A stretch of 64,000 nucleotides of DNA from Verrucomicrobiota bacterium (GTDB lineage: Bacteria; Verrucomicrobiota; Verrucomicrobiia; Opitutales; Opitutaceae): positions 124,001-188,000 of the forward strand of contig JAEYWP010000007.1 in NCBI GenBank assembly GCA_023428905.1, given 5' to 3'. Made by a program: the position numbers and the translations under genes. Below the pieces are notes generated by a model. It worked only from the letters and a program-made list of their open reading frames with translations. It did not search any database and had not been told where the DNA came from. Of the stretch, positions 41,437 through 49,747 are shown one piece after another (position 1 is the first letter of the stretch; each line of letters begins with the position of its first letter).

Positions 41437-41892
41437 ATGACTGACAACGTGCTCATCCCTCTGCCCGGGTTCACGCTTCCGGGCGACTATCCATGGCAGA
41501 TTCGCTTCGTTGCCGCCGTCGAGGAGCAGCTTCGTCGACTGAGGGCGACCGGCTCGTTTCACCCGCCCCGCTTTTTTGGCTATTATTTTCAGGGAGACCA
41601 GCCGGTCGCCGTGTCGGGCAACTGGACCGTGACACTGGATCCGGAGCTGCCTATCGCTGACCTCCCGGACCGGGTGGATGAGCTGACGCAGGGCCGGTTT
41701 CCGATCGCGAGCGAGAGCGAGGACCGGATGCCGGATTTTATCCTGATCCAGGACCGCCGTGATGGCGCCTGCTGGCTCTGGCGGTTTGCCTATGGCCTGC
41801 AGTTCGTGGAAGCGACCGAGGCGATCATCGCGGCGGACGACGACCACGGCAGCGCCGGTGGGGCGGGCAATCGCAAGCTTCTCGGGCCCTGA
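41437..41892 (+). CDS. Conserved-looking hypothetical protein
   Basis: 151 residues from ATG at 41437, which has a good Shine-Dalgarno AAGGAG at 41422-41427 (alternative ATG at 41416). Contains LIPLPGFTLPGDYPWQIRFVAAVEEQL, FFGYYFQGDQPVAVSGNWTVTLDP and FILIQDRRDGACWLWRFAYGLQ. No family recognised and no signal peptide or membrane helix. Convergent with the NERD gene. Confidence 0.6.
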   Translation: MTDNVLIPLPGFTLPGDYPWQIRFVAAVEEQLRRLRATGSFHPPRFFGYYFQGDQPVAVSGNWTVTLDPELPIADLPDRVDELTQGRFPIASESEDRMPDFILIQDRRDGACWLWRFAYGLQFVEATEAIIAADDDHGSAGGAGNRKLLGP

Positions 41893-41933
41893 GCTGCGGG
41901 CGGGGGACGCTCGCCGGGCCGGGCGTCCTCGGC

Positions 41934-42818
41934 CTAGAACTCCACGTCGCGACCGCGCGCTTCGAACTGGCGCGTCAACAGTTCGATCTGCTCCTCGGTC
42001 ATGGCGAGTCCACCCCGCAGGACCAGGGCGGGGATCTGGTTGGGATTGGCCACGCGGACAGTGCTGACGGCGTGCTCCTCCACCCACCAGCCCGGGAAAG
42101 CCAGGATCGGCGTTACGGGTACGCGGCGTCCGAGGACCTGGACGCACCAGTTTTCCAGCCAGACGGCATGGTCGCGGGCCTGGTTGAGCCCATGGAAGTC
42201 TTCACCCCACGGATACACCAGCTGCTGCCCGTCGAAGATGATCTTGTGATCCTCGAAACCGGGGCGGGATTTCTGCCGGCGGCGAGTTTTGGTTTCGATT
42301 GCAAAGATGCCGGTGGAGCCGATCACCACATGGTCGATGTCGAACGCCGGAGTGGCTTCCGCGGCAGGCACGTTGTGGAAGACACGGAAGCCCTTGGCGC
42401 GGAGATGATCGAGGGTTTCGCCGACCACGCGCTCCCCGTAATAACCGAGGTAGTGGTCGCGGCGTTGACCGAGGATGCGGATGAGCCAGCGGGCGGAGAA
42501 GAAGAGGACCGCCGCGAGGGCGAGCAGCAGAATGGCGAGGGCCCAGGGGTATACCGTGGGAGAGAGGGTGCCAATGATCCACAGGCCGGTGACCATCACC
42601 AGCAGCGGGATCAGGGCGCTGCCCACGAGGTGAAAAAGCAGTTTGTCGTCGAAGGCCTCGATCTTGCGGCGCAGCGACTCACCCGGCGCGCGCATGAGTT
42701 TTTCGCTGACGGGCGGGCGCTCCTGGCGGCGATTCAGTCGCCAGGCCCAAATGCCCCCGACGACGCCAAAGTAGACGAGCATGTATCCAACGAGATACGC
42801 GTATCCGGAGTAGTTCAT
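41934..42818 (-). CDS. NERD-domain membrane protein
   Basis: 294 residues from ATG at 42818. Three membrane segments: residues 2-24 (YSGYAYLVGYMLVYFGVVGG), then about 62-85 (LFHLVGSALIPLLVMVTGLWI) and 90-115 (YPWALAILLLALAAVLFF). The C-terminal half holds a nuclease-related NERD domain: YYGERVVGETLDHL, FDIDHVVIGSTGIFAIETKT. NERD is related to PD-(D/E)XK nucleases, and the D-x-D, E-x-K elements are present (DIDH and ETKT). Function unknown; defence and cell-surface roles have both been proposed for the domain. Confidence 0.85.
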   Translation of the reverse strand: MNYSGYAYLVGYMLVYFGVVGGIWAWRLNRRQERPPVSEKLMRAPGESLRRKIEAFDDKLLFHLVGSALIPLLVMVTGLWIIGTLSPTVYPWALAILLLALAAVLFFSARWLIRILGQRRDHYLGYYGERVVGETLDHLRAKGFRVFHNVPAAEATPAFDIDHVVIGSTGIFAIETKTRRRQKSRPGFEDHKIIFDGQQLVYPWGEDFHGLNQARDHAVWLENWCVQVLGRRVPVTPILAFPGWWVEEHAVSTVRVANPNQIPALVLRGGLAMTEEQIELLTRQFEARGRDVEF

Positions 42819-42929
42819 GGAAAGCGGCTGGATTTCCTGCCCACGGCTCGCAAAAGTCCAGAGCCAGCCCGGTCCCGCGCTCCGATTCACCACCCTTTCA
42901 CGCCCTCCCTGCACGGTCCCTCCACGCTC

Positions 42930-43310
42930 GTGAACCCGTTTTCCGCCCTCTCCTGGCTGTGGAAGGCCCTGCGACTGAACAGTGTGACGTTCGCGGCGCT
43001 TTTTGCCTTCGGAATCCTCGGACTGTCCGTCACGCGCGTCCTCCAGAACGTGCTGGGGGCGGCGGGGGTGCCATTTCTCGGGCTTCTCCTTTTGCCGATC
43101 CTCCTGATCGGGATGATTGCGAAGAAGGAGCGGAAGTGGATTCCGGATGAGGCGGAGCGGAAGCGATGGGCCCGGCGTCTGGTCTTCGGTGCCATCGCGC
43201 TGGCCGTGCTGATCGCGCTGGTCTTCCCGCGCAGGCCGGACCCTGCCCCGGGGGAGTCGGGGGAGAAAGCGATCGAGCCCCTGCGCCACCGCGGCCCATC
43301 CGGGAAATGA
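42930..43310 (+). CDS. Small membrane protein, function unknown
   Basis: 126 residues from GTG at 42930. Predicted helices near 18-38 (VTFAALFAFGILGLSVTRVL), 46-63 (VPFLGLLLLPILLIGMIA), and 84-100 (RLVFGAIALAVLIALVFP), with a charged cytosolic loop KKERKWIPDEAERKRWARR. The same frame runs back to 42072, but that part lies opposite the NERD gene and is a shadow. No family recognised; divergent from NERD. Confidence 0.6.
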   Translation: MNPFSALSWLWKALRLNSVTFAALFAFGILGLSVTRVLQNVLGAAGVPFLGLLLLPILLIGMIAKKERKWIPDEAERKRWARRLVFGAIALAVLIALVFPRRPDPAPGESGEKAIEPLRHRGPSGK

Positions 43311-43406
43311 GGGTGGTGTAGTGGGGTTTTGCGTACGACGAGGCGGTCGTGGAGCCGGGGCTCACTCTTGCTTCCCCGTAGTCCGTTCATCATGGTCGGT
43401 GCGTCC

Positions 43407-46055
43407 ATGAGTATTGTCACCCGCCGGGTTGCTGCCGCCGCCCTTCTCGCCGCCGTCCTGGTCACCCCCGTCGCCGCCGAGGAATCGCGCGCGCCGGCGG
43501 AGTCGCTCGGGCCGGTGGTGCCGCTGGCGGGGCCGGCCACACCCGCGTCGGGCGGTTCCCTCCTCACGTATCAATCGGCGGAGCGCGCCCTCGAACTCGG
43601 TTTCCCCTCCGCTGCCATTGAGCTGTACCAGGCCCTCCTGTCTGGCGCCGGCGTGGCGGGCACGGCCGCAGGCAACGAGCTTCTGCTGGGGTTGGCGACG
43701 GCCTATTTGAGCGACAATCGCGTGGCGGAGGCGGAGCAGGCCCTTCGCCGGTTTTACGGGCCGCCGACGCCCCCCCTGCGCCTGCGCCTCGCGTTGGTGG
43801 CAGCGCGGCAGAAACGTTATGATAGTGTCCGGGCTGAGCTGAGCGCGATGCGGGTGGAGGACCTGCCGGAAGCGGAACGGGGATGGTTTTATTTACTCGA
43901 GGGTGTGCTCGCGGATGTGGCGAATGATTTTAACCGCGCCGGGGAGTGGTACCAGCGCGCGGTGGACTCCGCCCAGTCCTCCCTCGTGCGCGCGCGTTTC
44001 GCCCTGGCGGAGCAGCAGTCGAAGATGATGCTGCGCAATCCCACCGATGCGGAGATCGCCAACCTGCGGCAGAACATTGAGCGGTACAGCGGGCGCTCCC
44101 TCGGATACCGGGCGGTCTCCGACCTTGCCGTCGCCCTGAACGCACGCGGCGAGCGCGCGGCGGCAGTCACGTTGCTCCAGACCCAGCTGCAGACGCTTTC
44201 GCGGGAGCAGAAGCTGGTCAGCGACGAGTGGTCCCTGCTCCTGGGGCTCATTGCCGGGCCCAACGACGGCACCGGCCGCAATGCCCTTCGCAACCTGATC
44301 ACGCACGGGACGGACCGGGACAAACAGCGTGTGGCGCTTCAACTGCTCGCCCGGGGCTCGGCCGAGCCCGGCCGCGGTGCGGAGTTCCGCGCCAAGCTGG
44401 ACGAACTGATCGGCGCAGCCTCCCCCCACCCGCTGCTGGAAGAGCTGCTGCTTTTCCGCGCCGCCCACGCGCTGACGGACCGCCGCGAGGGCCAGGCCAA
44501 TCTCGCCCGGGCGGAGACGGATGCGACCCAGCTGCTGGAGCGTTTTCCCGGCACCCAATACCGGGCACTCGCCTTTGAGATCCTCACCAATGCGGCCTGG
44601 GAGCGTGGGCAGTATCGCAATGCCGCCAATCTCGCCACCCGGGCGCGCGAGTACCTTCCCCCCGGCGAACTGCGGTCCCAGGCCGGGGTGCTGGTGGCCG
44701 AGGCGTATTTTCGCGGCAACGACTTCAGCAGTGCGGCTGAAGCCTATCGCGCCGCCCTCGCCGAATTGCCGGCCGGGGTGAGCGCGGGAGACCTGATGTT
44801 CCAGCAGATCCTCGCGGAAATCCGCGCCGGACGGCTGGAGCCGGCCGCGGCGCTGCTGGATGAGCGCAGTCGAGACCCCCGCTTCGACGCGGCGAACCGC
44901 TGGCAGGCGGAGTGGAACCTGACACGGGCCCTCCAGGCCGCGGGCCAGACTGGCGCCGCCTACGGCCGCCTGAACCAACTGCTCAATGACCCCGCCAACG
45001 CCGCCTCGATTCCGACCGAGCTGGCCGCCCGCATGCGGTGGCTCCAGGCCCGGCTGTCCTTCGACGCGGGTGAGCCCCGGCGCACCCTCGCCCTGACGGA
45101 GGCGCTGCTCGGTTCCCTGGGGGACCTGGAGGAGGCCCTCCGCCGTGATATCGCGAGCACCACCCTCCTTCTGCAGGTGCAGGCGAACTTCGCCCTCAAC
45201 GGGGACGCGCCGGGTGAACAGGCGACCGCGCTCCTTCGCCGCCTGCGCGCCGACTTCCCCGGCACCGATGCCGCGGTTTATTCCTATGTCGTGGAGGCCG
45301 ACGCGGCGGCGCGCCAGGGACGGCTGGTCGACGCCCAAAACCTCCTCACCTCGCTGGCCGAGGGATTTCCAAAGAGTGAATACGCCCCTTACGCGCTGTA
45401 CCAGGCAGCCCGATACGCGGAGCAGCGCGCCCAGCCCTCGAATTATCGCGAGGCCAACAACCTGATCGAGGACCTGGTGCGGCGCTATCCGGAAAGCGAC
45501 CTGGTCTTTTATGCCCGGCTGCAGCAGGGCCACCTCTTGCGGAAGCTGACGGAGTTCGGCCGCGCCCAGCAGGTGTTTGCCGACCTGAACAACAACGAGC
45601 GTTTTGCCTCGCACCGCGGCCGCGCCGCCGCGCAGCTTGCCCTGGCCGATACCCATGCGGCCCAGGCCGCCAATGACCCCTCCCACCTCGACGCTTCGCA
45701 TCGGATCTACGAGCGTCTTCTCGATCTGCCCAGCGCGCCGCCCGACCTGCGGGCCGAGGCGGGCTACAAATACGGGCTGAGTCTGGCGCGGCGCGGCCAG
45801 ACGGAGAACGCGATCCGTATCTGGGGATTGGTGATGGGTTTTCTCACCCAGGCCGACCGCTCTCCGGTCGCCTTTGGCCCGGAGGGCCGTTACTGGCTCG
45901 CGCGCACCCTGCTCGAGTACGGAAACCTCCTCCGCCAGCAGGGCAGGGTGGGGGAGGCGCGGGAGGCCTACGATTTGGTGATCCGCACCAACCTTCCGGG
46001 TGCCGGCATGGCACAGGAGGCGGTGGCCCGCCTGCAACCGGCCCCGGCCCGCTGA
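43407..46055 (+). CDS. Periplasmic tetratricopeptide-repeat protein
   Basis: About 882 residues from ATG at 43407 (43392 is an alternative). Signal peptide MSIVTRRVAAAALLAAVLV with cleavage near 28. The body is a long row of TPR-like helical repeats (LGLATAYLSDNRVAEAEQALRRF; LATRAREYLPPGELRSQAGV; RRYPESDLVFYARLQQGHLL), the style of periplasmic TPR proteins found in front of tolQ/exbB genes. Followed at 49 bp by exbB, exbD and a TonB-like gene, so likely an operon member that aids the Ton complex. Ligand unknown. Confidence 0.82.
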   Translation: MSIVTRRVAAAALLAAVLVTPVAAEESRAPAESLGPVVPLAGPATPASGGSLLTYQSAERALELGFPSAAIELYQALLSGAGVAGTAAGNELLLGLATAYLSDNRVAEAEQALRRFYGPPTPPLRLRLALVAARQKRYDSVRAELSAMRVEDLPEAERGWFYLLEGVLADVANDFNRAGEWYQRAVDSAQSSLVRARFALAEQQSKMMLRNPTDAEIANLRQNIERYSGRSLGYRAVSDLAVALNARGERAAAVTLLQTQLQTLSREQKLVSDEWSLLLGLIAGPNDGTGRNALRNLITHGTDRDKQRVALQLLARGSAEPGRGAEFRAKLDELIGAASPHPLLEELLLFRAAHALTDRREGQANLARAETDATQLLERFPGTQYRALAFEILTNAAWERGQYRNAANLATRAREYLPPGELRSQAGVLVAEAYFRGNDFSSAAEAYRAALAELPAGVSAGDLMFQQILAEIRAGRLEPAAALLDERSRDPRFDAANRWQAEWNLTRALQAAGQTGAAYGRLNQLLNDPANAASIPTELAARMRWLQARLSFDAGEPRRTLALTEALLGSLGDLEEALRRDIASTTLLLQVQANFALNGDAPGEQATALLRRLRADFPGTDAAVYSYVVEADAAARQGRLVDAQNLLTSLAEGFPKSEYAPYALYQAARYAEQRAQPSNYREANNLIEDLVRRYPESDLVFYARLQQGHLLRKLTEFGRAQQVFADLNNNERFASHRGRAAAQLALADTHAAQAANDPSHLDASHRIYERLLDLPSAPPDLRAEAGYKYGLSLARRGQTENAIRIWGLVMGFLTQADRSPVAFGPEGRYWLARTLLEYGNLLRQQGRVGEAREAYDLVIRTNLPGAGMAQEAVARLQPAPAR

Positions 46056-46085
46056 TCTTTCGCATTTACCTCGTCGGGCGAAAGA
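46056..46085. other. 8-bp stem hairpin between the TPR gene and exbB
   Basis: TCTTTCGC (46056-46063) pairs with GCGAAAGA (46078-46085) across a 14-nt loop directly after the TPR gene stop and before exbB. No T-run, so it is probably not a full terminator; it may modulate read-through or protect the transcript. Confidence 0.4.
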
Positions 46086-46104
46086 AATCTAACACCAGCG
46101 CGAC

Positions 46105-46755
46105 ATGTCTGCCTTTGACTTCAGTCTCTTCAGCCGCGGCGGCCCGATGATGTTCGTCGTCGCGGTGATGGCGGTGGTCTCCCTCGTGCTCTTCATCGAG
46201 CGCACCCTCTTCCTGCACCGGGGGCAGATCCGTTCGAAGCCCTTTCTCGACGGCATCCGCAACACCCTGGAGAAGCGCCGTATTGTCGAGGCCCTTACGC
46301 TGTGCGAGGAGACGCCCGGCCCGGTGGCCGCGGTGGTCAAGGCCGCCCTCCTGCACGCCAACGCCGATGCGGAGAAGCTGCGTTTCGCCGTTCAGGAGGC
46401 GGCGGTGGTGGAGGTCCCCGCGCTGGAGCGGCGGCTGGGTGCGATTGCCGCCGTCGGCCAGATCGCCCCCATCGTGGGCTTGCTCGGCACGATCCTCGGG
46501 ATGATCAGCACCTTCAACGCCTTCACCCAAGGCGGCCAGTACGCCACCGCCCATGCGCTGGCGGACGGGATGTGGCAGGCGCTGCTGGTCACGGCGGGCA
46601 GCCTCTTTGTGGCCATCCCCACCCACCTCGCGTACCACTTCCTCAACGGGAGGGTGCGTTCGATCGTCCGCGACGTGGAGTGGGCCGGAAACGAGATCAT
46701 GCGGTATTTGCTTTCTGACTACAGGACGGCCCGTCCGCCGGAAAAGGCGCCATGA
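46105..46755 (+). CDS. exbB: ExbB/TolQ/MotA-family proton channel
   Basis: 216 residues. First transmembrane helix near 12-32 (GGPMMFVVAVMAVVSLVLFI), then the large cytosolic loop (AALLHANADAEKLRFAVQEA), two further helices at about 112-135 (LGAIAAVGQIAPIVGLLGTILGMISTF) and 150-175 (GMWQALLVTAGSLFVAIPTHLAY). GLLGTxxGMISTF is the ExbB/TolQ signature. Part of an inner-membrane proton-driven motor. Its last bases overlap the exbD start (ATGA). Confidence 0.94.
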   Translation: MSAFDFSLFSRGGPMMFVVAVMAVVSLVLFIERTLFLHRGQIRSKPFLDGIRNTLEKRRIVEALTLCEETPGPVAAVVKAALLHANADAEKLRFAVQEAAVVEVPALERRLGAIAAVGQIAPIVGLLGTILGMISTFNAFTQGGQYATAHALADGMWQALLVTAGSLFVAIPTHLAYHFLNGRVRSIVRDVEWAGNEIMRYLLSDYRTARPPEKAP

Positions 46756-47213
46756 TCACGCGCCCACTCGATCTCTCCACCCGGCTGCGGCCCCCGCCGC
46801 GGAGCTATGACTATCTCTTTTGGGTTAATGGCGCCTTGATCGCCCTCTTCTTCACACTCTTCGGCTCGCGCTTTGTGCTTTCGCCCGGGATGGGCGTGGG
46901 ACGCACCAGCGACCTGCTCCCTGTGCTGGACAACGCGGTTGAAGGCGCGGTTGCCACCCAACTCACGGTCAATGTCACGCAGGCGGGGCAGCTCTACGTC
47001 GACACGGGTTTTGTCAGTTTTGACCAGTTCAAGCGTTGGCTGGAGGGTCAGGCTCAAGCCAACCCCGGCGCCGTGCTGCTGGTGCACTTCAACGTGCGCA
47101 ATCCGGCCGACCTGCTGGTGCGCATCACGAACGCGGCGAATGAGGCGGGTGTGCGGGTTCTGGTTTCAGCGGTGGAACGCCGGGAGGACGTGGATGGGCT
47201 GGGCGGGAAATAG
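46752..47213 (+). CDS. exbD: ExbD/TolR-family protein
   Basis: 153 residues. One transmembrane helix near 21-40 (DYLFWVNGALIALFFTLFGS), then the periplasmic domain (QLTVNVTQAGQLYVDTGFVS, ITNAANEAGVRVLVSAVER). The usual D in the membrane helix (Asp of ExbD/TolR) is not clear from sequence; N27 lies in that position. Starts in the exbB stop and overlaps the next gene by 20 bp: an operon. Confidence 0.88.
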   Translation: MITRPLDLSTRLRPPPRSYDYLFWVNGALIALFFTLFGSRFVLSPGMGVGRTSDLLPVLDNAVEGAVATQLTVNVTQAGQLYVDTGFVSFDQFKRWLEGQAQANPGAVLLVHFNVRNPADLLVRITNAANEAGVRVLVSAVERREDVDGLGGK

Positions 47214-47925
47214 GCGCTGGCTCGTGCCCACCGCGCTGGGGCTGGGCGCGGTCGGCGCGCTCTTTGCCCTGGTCACGCTGGGCGTTAGGCTGCCTGTCAT
47301 TCCCTCGCCCCCGGCCGCTCCGGGGGGCGCGCCTGCCGTGACGCTTGCCCCGCCGGACGTCCGCGACCAGGAACGGCGGGACTTGACCGACCTGGAGCCC
47401 CTTTTCCTGCCGACCCGCCACAACACCAGCGTCCTGGCGTTGCCGGCTCAGGTGCGTCGGGAACCGGGGTCCATGGCCTTTACCTTCCCGCCCAAGCTGA
47501 CGATTTCGGACGCCGGGGGAGGGCTGCCCGTCCCGGAACCTATCGCGCTGCCTCCCAGCCCCCTGCACGGCTTGGGGGTGGGGGAGCCACCCAATCCGTG
47601 GCCGGAACTCGGTCGCGCTGACGTCCCCCTCCCGGCTTTTCCTCAGCGCCTGGCCTATGTCGAAGTGCGGCGTGTGGGTACGGGCGAGACGGTGCTGGTG
47701 GAGTCGCTCGATCGGGGGACCGAAGCGGAGTTGCCCACCACGGACTGGGCGCCGATCGAGTATTCCATCGCGGTCGATCCTGCCGGGGTGGTGGGGGCGC
47801 CCTTGGTCACGCGGCGCACGACGTCAGAGGAGATTGAAAACTACTTCCGCACCGTGCTGCTTCGGCGGCTCCAACTCGGGGCGCGCTTGGCCCCCGGATT
47901 TTACTCCGTGCATGTTGGACCGTAG
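47194..47925 (+). CDS. TonB-like energy transducer
   Basis: 243 residues from ATG at 47194, overlapping exbD by 20 bp; GGGAGG upstream is a good Shine-Dalgarno. One N-terminal transmembrane helix (WLVPTALGLGAVGALFALVTL, about 9-29), then a Pro-rich stretch (PSPPAAPGGAPAVTLAPPD) as in TonB, and a C-terminal beta segment (EYSIAVDPAGVVGAPLV through APGFYSVHVG) that has the TonB C-terminal strand-helix-strand pattern. Probably the energy-transducing partner of the ExbB/ExbD pair here. The C-terminal domain is too divergent to be sure. Confidence 0.7.
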   Translation: MGWAGNRRWLVPTALGLGAVGALFALVTLGVRLPVIPSPPAAPGGAPAVTLAPPDVRDQERRDLTDLEPLFLPTRHNTSVLALPAQVRREPGSMAFTFPPKLTISDAGGGLPVPEPIALPPSPLHGLGVGEPPNPWPELGRADVPLPAFPQRLAYVEVRRVGTGETVLVESLDRGTEAELPTTDWAPIEYSIAVDPAGVVGAPLVTRRTTSEEIENYFRTVLLRRLQLGARLAPGFYSVHVGP

Positions 47926-47933
47926 GTTTTTCC

Positions 47934-48005
47934 GAAAAAGAGGAAGTTTGCAGTTGACGGAGAATTTCCGGCATCCCACGTTCTCCGCTCTTTTTCTCGT
48001 TTTTT
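47934..48005 (+). terminator. Possible terminator after the Ton operon
   Basis: Nested inverted repeats: GAAAAAGAG (47934-47942) with CTCTTTTTC (47988-47996), and GGAGAA (47959-47964) with TTCTCC (47981-47986), followed by TCGTTTTTT. It lies between the TonB-like gene and tRNA-Thr. The long loop makes it less certain. TTGACG at 47954-47959 within it could be the -35 of the tRNA-Thr/tuf promoter, but no good -10 is seen. Confidence 0.4.
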
Positions 48006-48022
48006 GACCCAATTCTTGGTCT

Positions 48023-48098
48023 GCCCAGATAGCTCAGTTGGCAGAGCACGTCCTTGGTAAGGACGAGGTCGCCGGTTCGAATCCGGTTCTGGGCTCCA
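48023..48098 (+). tRNA. tRNA-Thr (anticodon GGT), CCA encoded
   Basis: Acceptor GCCCAGA/TCTGGGC pairs 48023-48029 with 48088-48094; anticodon stem CGTCC/GGACG with loop TTGGTAA gives anticodon GGT. T-loop GGTTCGAATCC is present and CCA is encoded at 48096-48098. It directly precedes tuf, as is common for translation genes (compare thrT-tufB in E. coli). Confidence 0.96.
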
Positions 48099-48171
48099 GG
48101 TCAACGTCGCACGACTTCTGCGACGCTAAAATAGAGGTCAATCAACTCCTCATTCCCAACGCTCACACTCC

Positions 48172-49362
48172 ATGGCTAAAGGTACATTCGAACGCAAGAA
48201 ACCGCACGTTAACGTCGGCACCATCGGCCACGTTGACCACGGTAAAACCACGCTGACGACCTCGATTCTCGCGGTCCAGGCACGCAAAGGTCTCGCGGAA
48301 GTGAAGACCTACGCGGACATTGCCAAGGGTGGCACCGTTCGTGACGCCTCCAAGATCGTGACGATCTCGGTCGCTCACGTGGAGTACGAGTCGGAGAACC
48401 GTCACTACGCGCACGTCGACTGCCCGGGACACGCTGACTTCGTGAAGAACATGATCACGGGTGCCGCTCAGATGGACGGCGCGATCCTGGTCGTGTCCGC
48501 TGCTGACGGCCCGATGCCGCAGACCCGCGAGCACATCCTCCTCGCCCGCCAGGTCGGCGTGCCGAAGATCGTGGTGTTCCTCAACAAGGTCGACCTGATC
48601 GATGACACGGAACTCCTCGACCTGGTCGAGATGGAGATCCGTGAGCTCCTCAACAAGTACCAGTTCCCGGGCGACACGACCACGATCGTTCGTGGTTCCG
48701 CCACCGCCGCTCTCGAAGGCAAGCCGGAAGGTGAGAAGGCGATCGCCGAGCTGATGGCCGCGATCGACAACGACATCCCGACGCCGGTCCGCGAGAACGA
48801 CAAACCCTTCCTGATGTCCGTCGAGGACGTGTTCTCGATCACCGGTCGTGGCACCGTGGCCACCGGTCGTATCGAGCGCGGCGTGATCAAGGTCAACGAC
48901 ACCGTCGAGATCGTCGGTCTCCGCGACACCGTGACCTCCGTTGTCACCGGTATCGAAATGTTCCGCAAGCTGCTCGATAGCGGCCAGGCGGGCGACAACG
49001 TCGGTATCCTCCTGCGTGGTATCGAAAAGGACGGCATCGAGCGTGGCCAGGTGCTTGCCGCTCCGAAGTCGATCACCCCGCACAAGAAGGCCAAGGCTGA
49101 GATCTACGTCCTCACCAAGGAAGAGGGCGGCCGTCACACCCCGTTCTTCAATGGTTACCGTCCCCAGTTCTACTTCCGTACGACGGACGTGACCGGGATC
49201 GTCACCCTCCCGAAGGGCGTCGAGATGATCATGCCGGGCGACAACGTGAACGTTGACGTCGACCTGATCTCCCCGATCGCCATGGAGAAGACCCAGCGCT
49301 TCGCCATCCGCGAAGGCGGCCGCACCATCGGTGCCGGTCGTATCACGGAGATCACCGAATAA
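48172..49362 (+). CDS. tuf: Elongation factor Tu
   Basis: 396 residues. GTPase motifs GHVDHGKT (19-26), DCPGHADF and NKVD; domains II/III typical (GRGTVATGRIERG, GGRHTPFFNGYRPQFYFRTTDVTG, REGGRTIGAG). EF-Tu brings aminoacyl-tRNA to the ribosome. Unusual: the switch-I region reads YADIAKGGTVRDASKIVTIS (residues 47-66) where nearly all EF-Tu have ...ARGITIN. The metal-linked Thr of the ITI/VTI triad is kept (T64), but the R-G pair preceding it is K-I here. Flanked by tRNA-Thr and tRNA-Trp; no Shine-Dalgarno before the ATG. Confidence 0.98.
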   Translation: MAKGTFERKKPHVNVGTIGHVDHGKTTLTTSILAVQARKGLAEVKTYADIAKGGTVRDASKIVTISVAHVEYESENRHYAHVDCPGHADFVKNMITGAAQMDGAILVVSAADGPMPQTREHILLARQVGVPKIVVFLNKVDLIDDTELLDLVEMEIRELLNKYQFPGDTTTIVRGSATAALEGKPEGEKAIAELMAAIDNDIPTPVRENDKPFLMSVEDVFSITGRGTVATGRIERGVIKVNDTVEIVGLRDTVTSVVTGIEMFRKLLDSGQAGDNVGILLRGIEKDGIERGQVLAAPKSITPHKKAKAEIYVLTKEEGGRHTPFFNGYRPQFYFRTTDVTGIVTLPKGVEMIMPGDNVNVDVDLISPIAMEKTQRFAIREGGRTIGAGRITEITE

Positions 49363-49388
49363 GGTCTCTGTTTTGTTAAGTTTCGACC

Positions 49389-49415
49389 GCCGAGGCCTCG
49401 AGAAGGGGCCTCGGC
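49389..49415. other. 9-bp GC-rich hairpin between tuf and tRNA-Trp
   Basis: GCCGAGGCC (49389-49397) and GGCCTCGGC (49407-49415) form a perfect stem with a 9-nt loop, 27 bp after the tuf stop. There is no clear T-run, so it may be an attenuator or an RNA-processing site in the tuf-trpT-secE transcript. Confidence 0.5.
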
Positions 49416-49443
49416 TGCGTCGTCTAGATGTCATTTTCCCCAC

Positions 49444-49519
49444 AGGCGTGTAGCTCAATTGGTAGAGTAGCGGTCTCCAAAACCGTTGGTTGGGGGTTCG
49501 ATTCCCTCCGCGCCTGCCA
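49444..49519 (+). tRNA. tRNA-Trp (anticodon CCA), CCA encoded
   Basis: Acceptor AGGCGTG/CGCGCCT (49444-49450 with 49509-49515), anticodon stem GCGGT/ACCGT with loop CTCCAAA giving anticodon CCA, T-loop GGTTCGATTCC, and encoded CCA at 49517-49519. It sits between tuf and secE, the classic place for tRNA-Trp in many bacteria. Confidence 0.96.
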
Positions 49520-49531
49520 ACTTTCCCGTTA

Positions 49532-49735
49532 ATGAAAAACCCGTTTCGCAGCACCCGTATCTTCGTCGGTGAGATGATCGACGAGCTCAAGAAGGCCACT
49601 TGGCCTACGCGTGCGGAGCTGCGCGACTCGACGGTCGTCGTCATCATGGCGGCCTTGCTGCTCGGGCTTTTCACCAGCATCAGCGACTTTGCCCTGTATC
49701 AGGTCGTCGATCTGTTCACGTCCTGGGTCAGCTAA
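49532..49735 (+). CDS. secE: Preprotein translocase subunit SecE
   Basis: 67 residues from ATG at 49532. ELKKATWPTRAELRDSTVVV is the SecE cytosolic amphipathic helix motif and the C-terminal helix (VIMAALLLGLFTSISDFALY) is its single membrane span. SecE is an essential part of the SecYEG channel. Starts 12 bp after the encoded CCA of tRNA-Trp and precedes nusG. Confidence 0.95.
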   Translation: MKNPFRSTRIFVGEMIDELKKATWPTRAELRDSTVVVIMAALLLGLFTSISDFALYQVVDLFTSWVS

Positions 49736-49747
49736 GCCCGATCTTTC

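Noticed and set aside
42072..42929. Upstream part of a long ORF on the plus strand ending at 43310
   Set aside because: It lies opposite the NERD gene and reads as low-complexity acidic/basic sequence; only the last 126 codons look like a protein.
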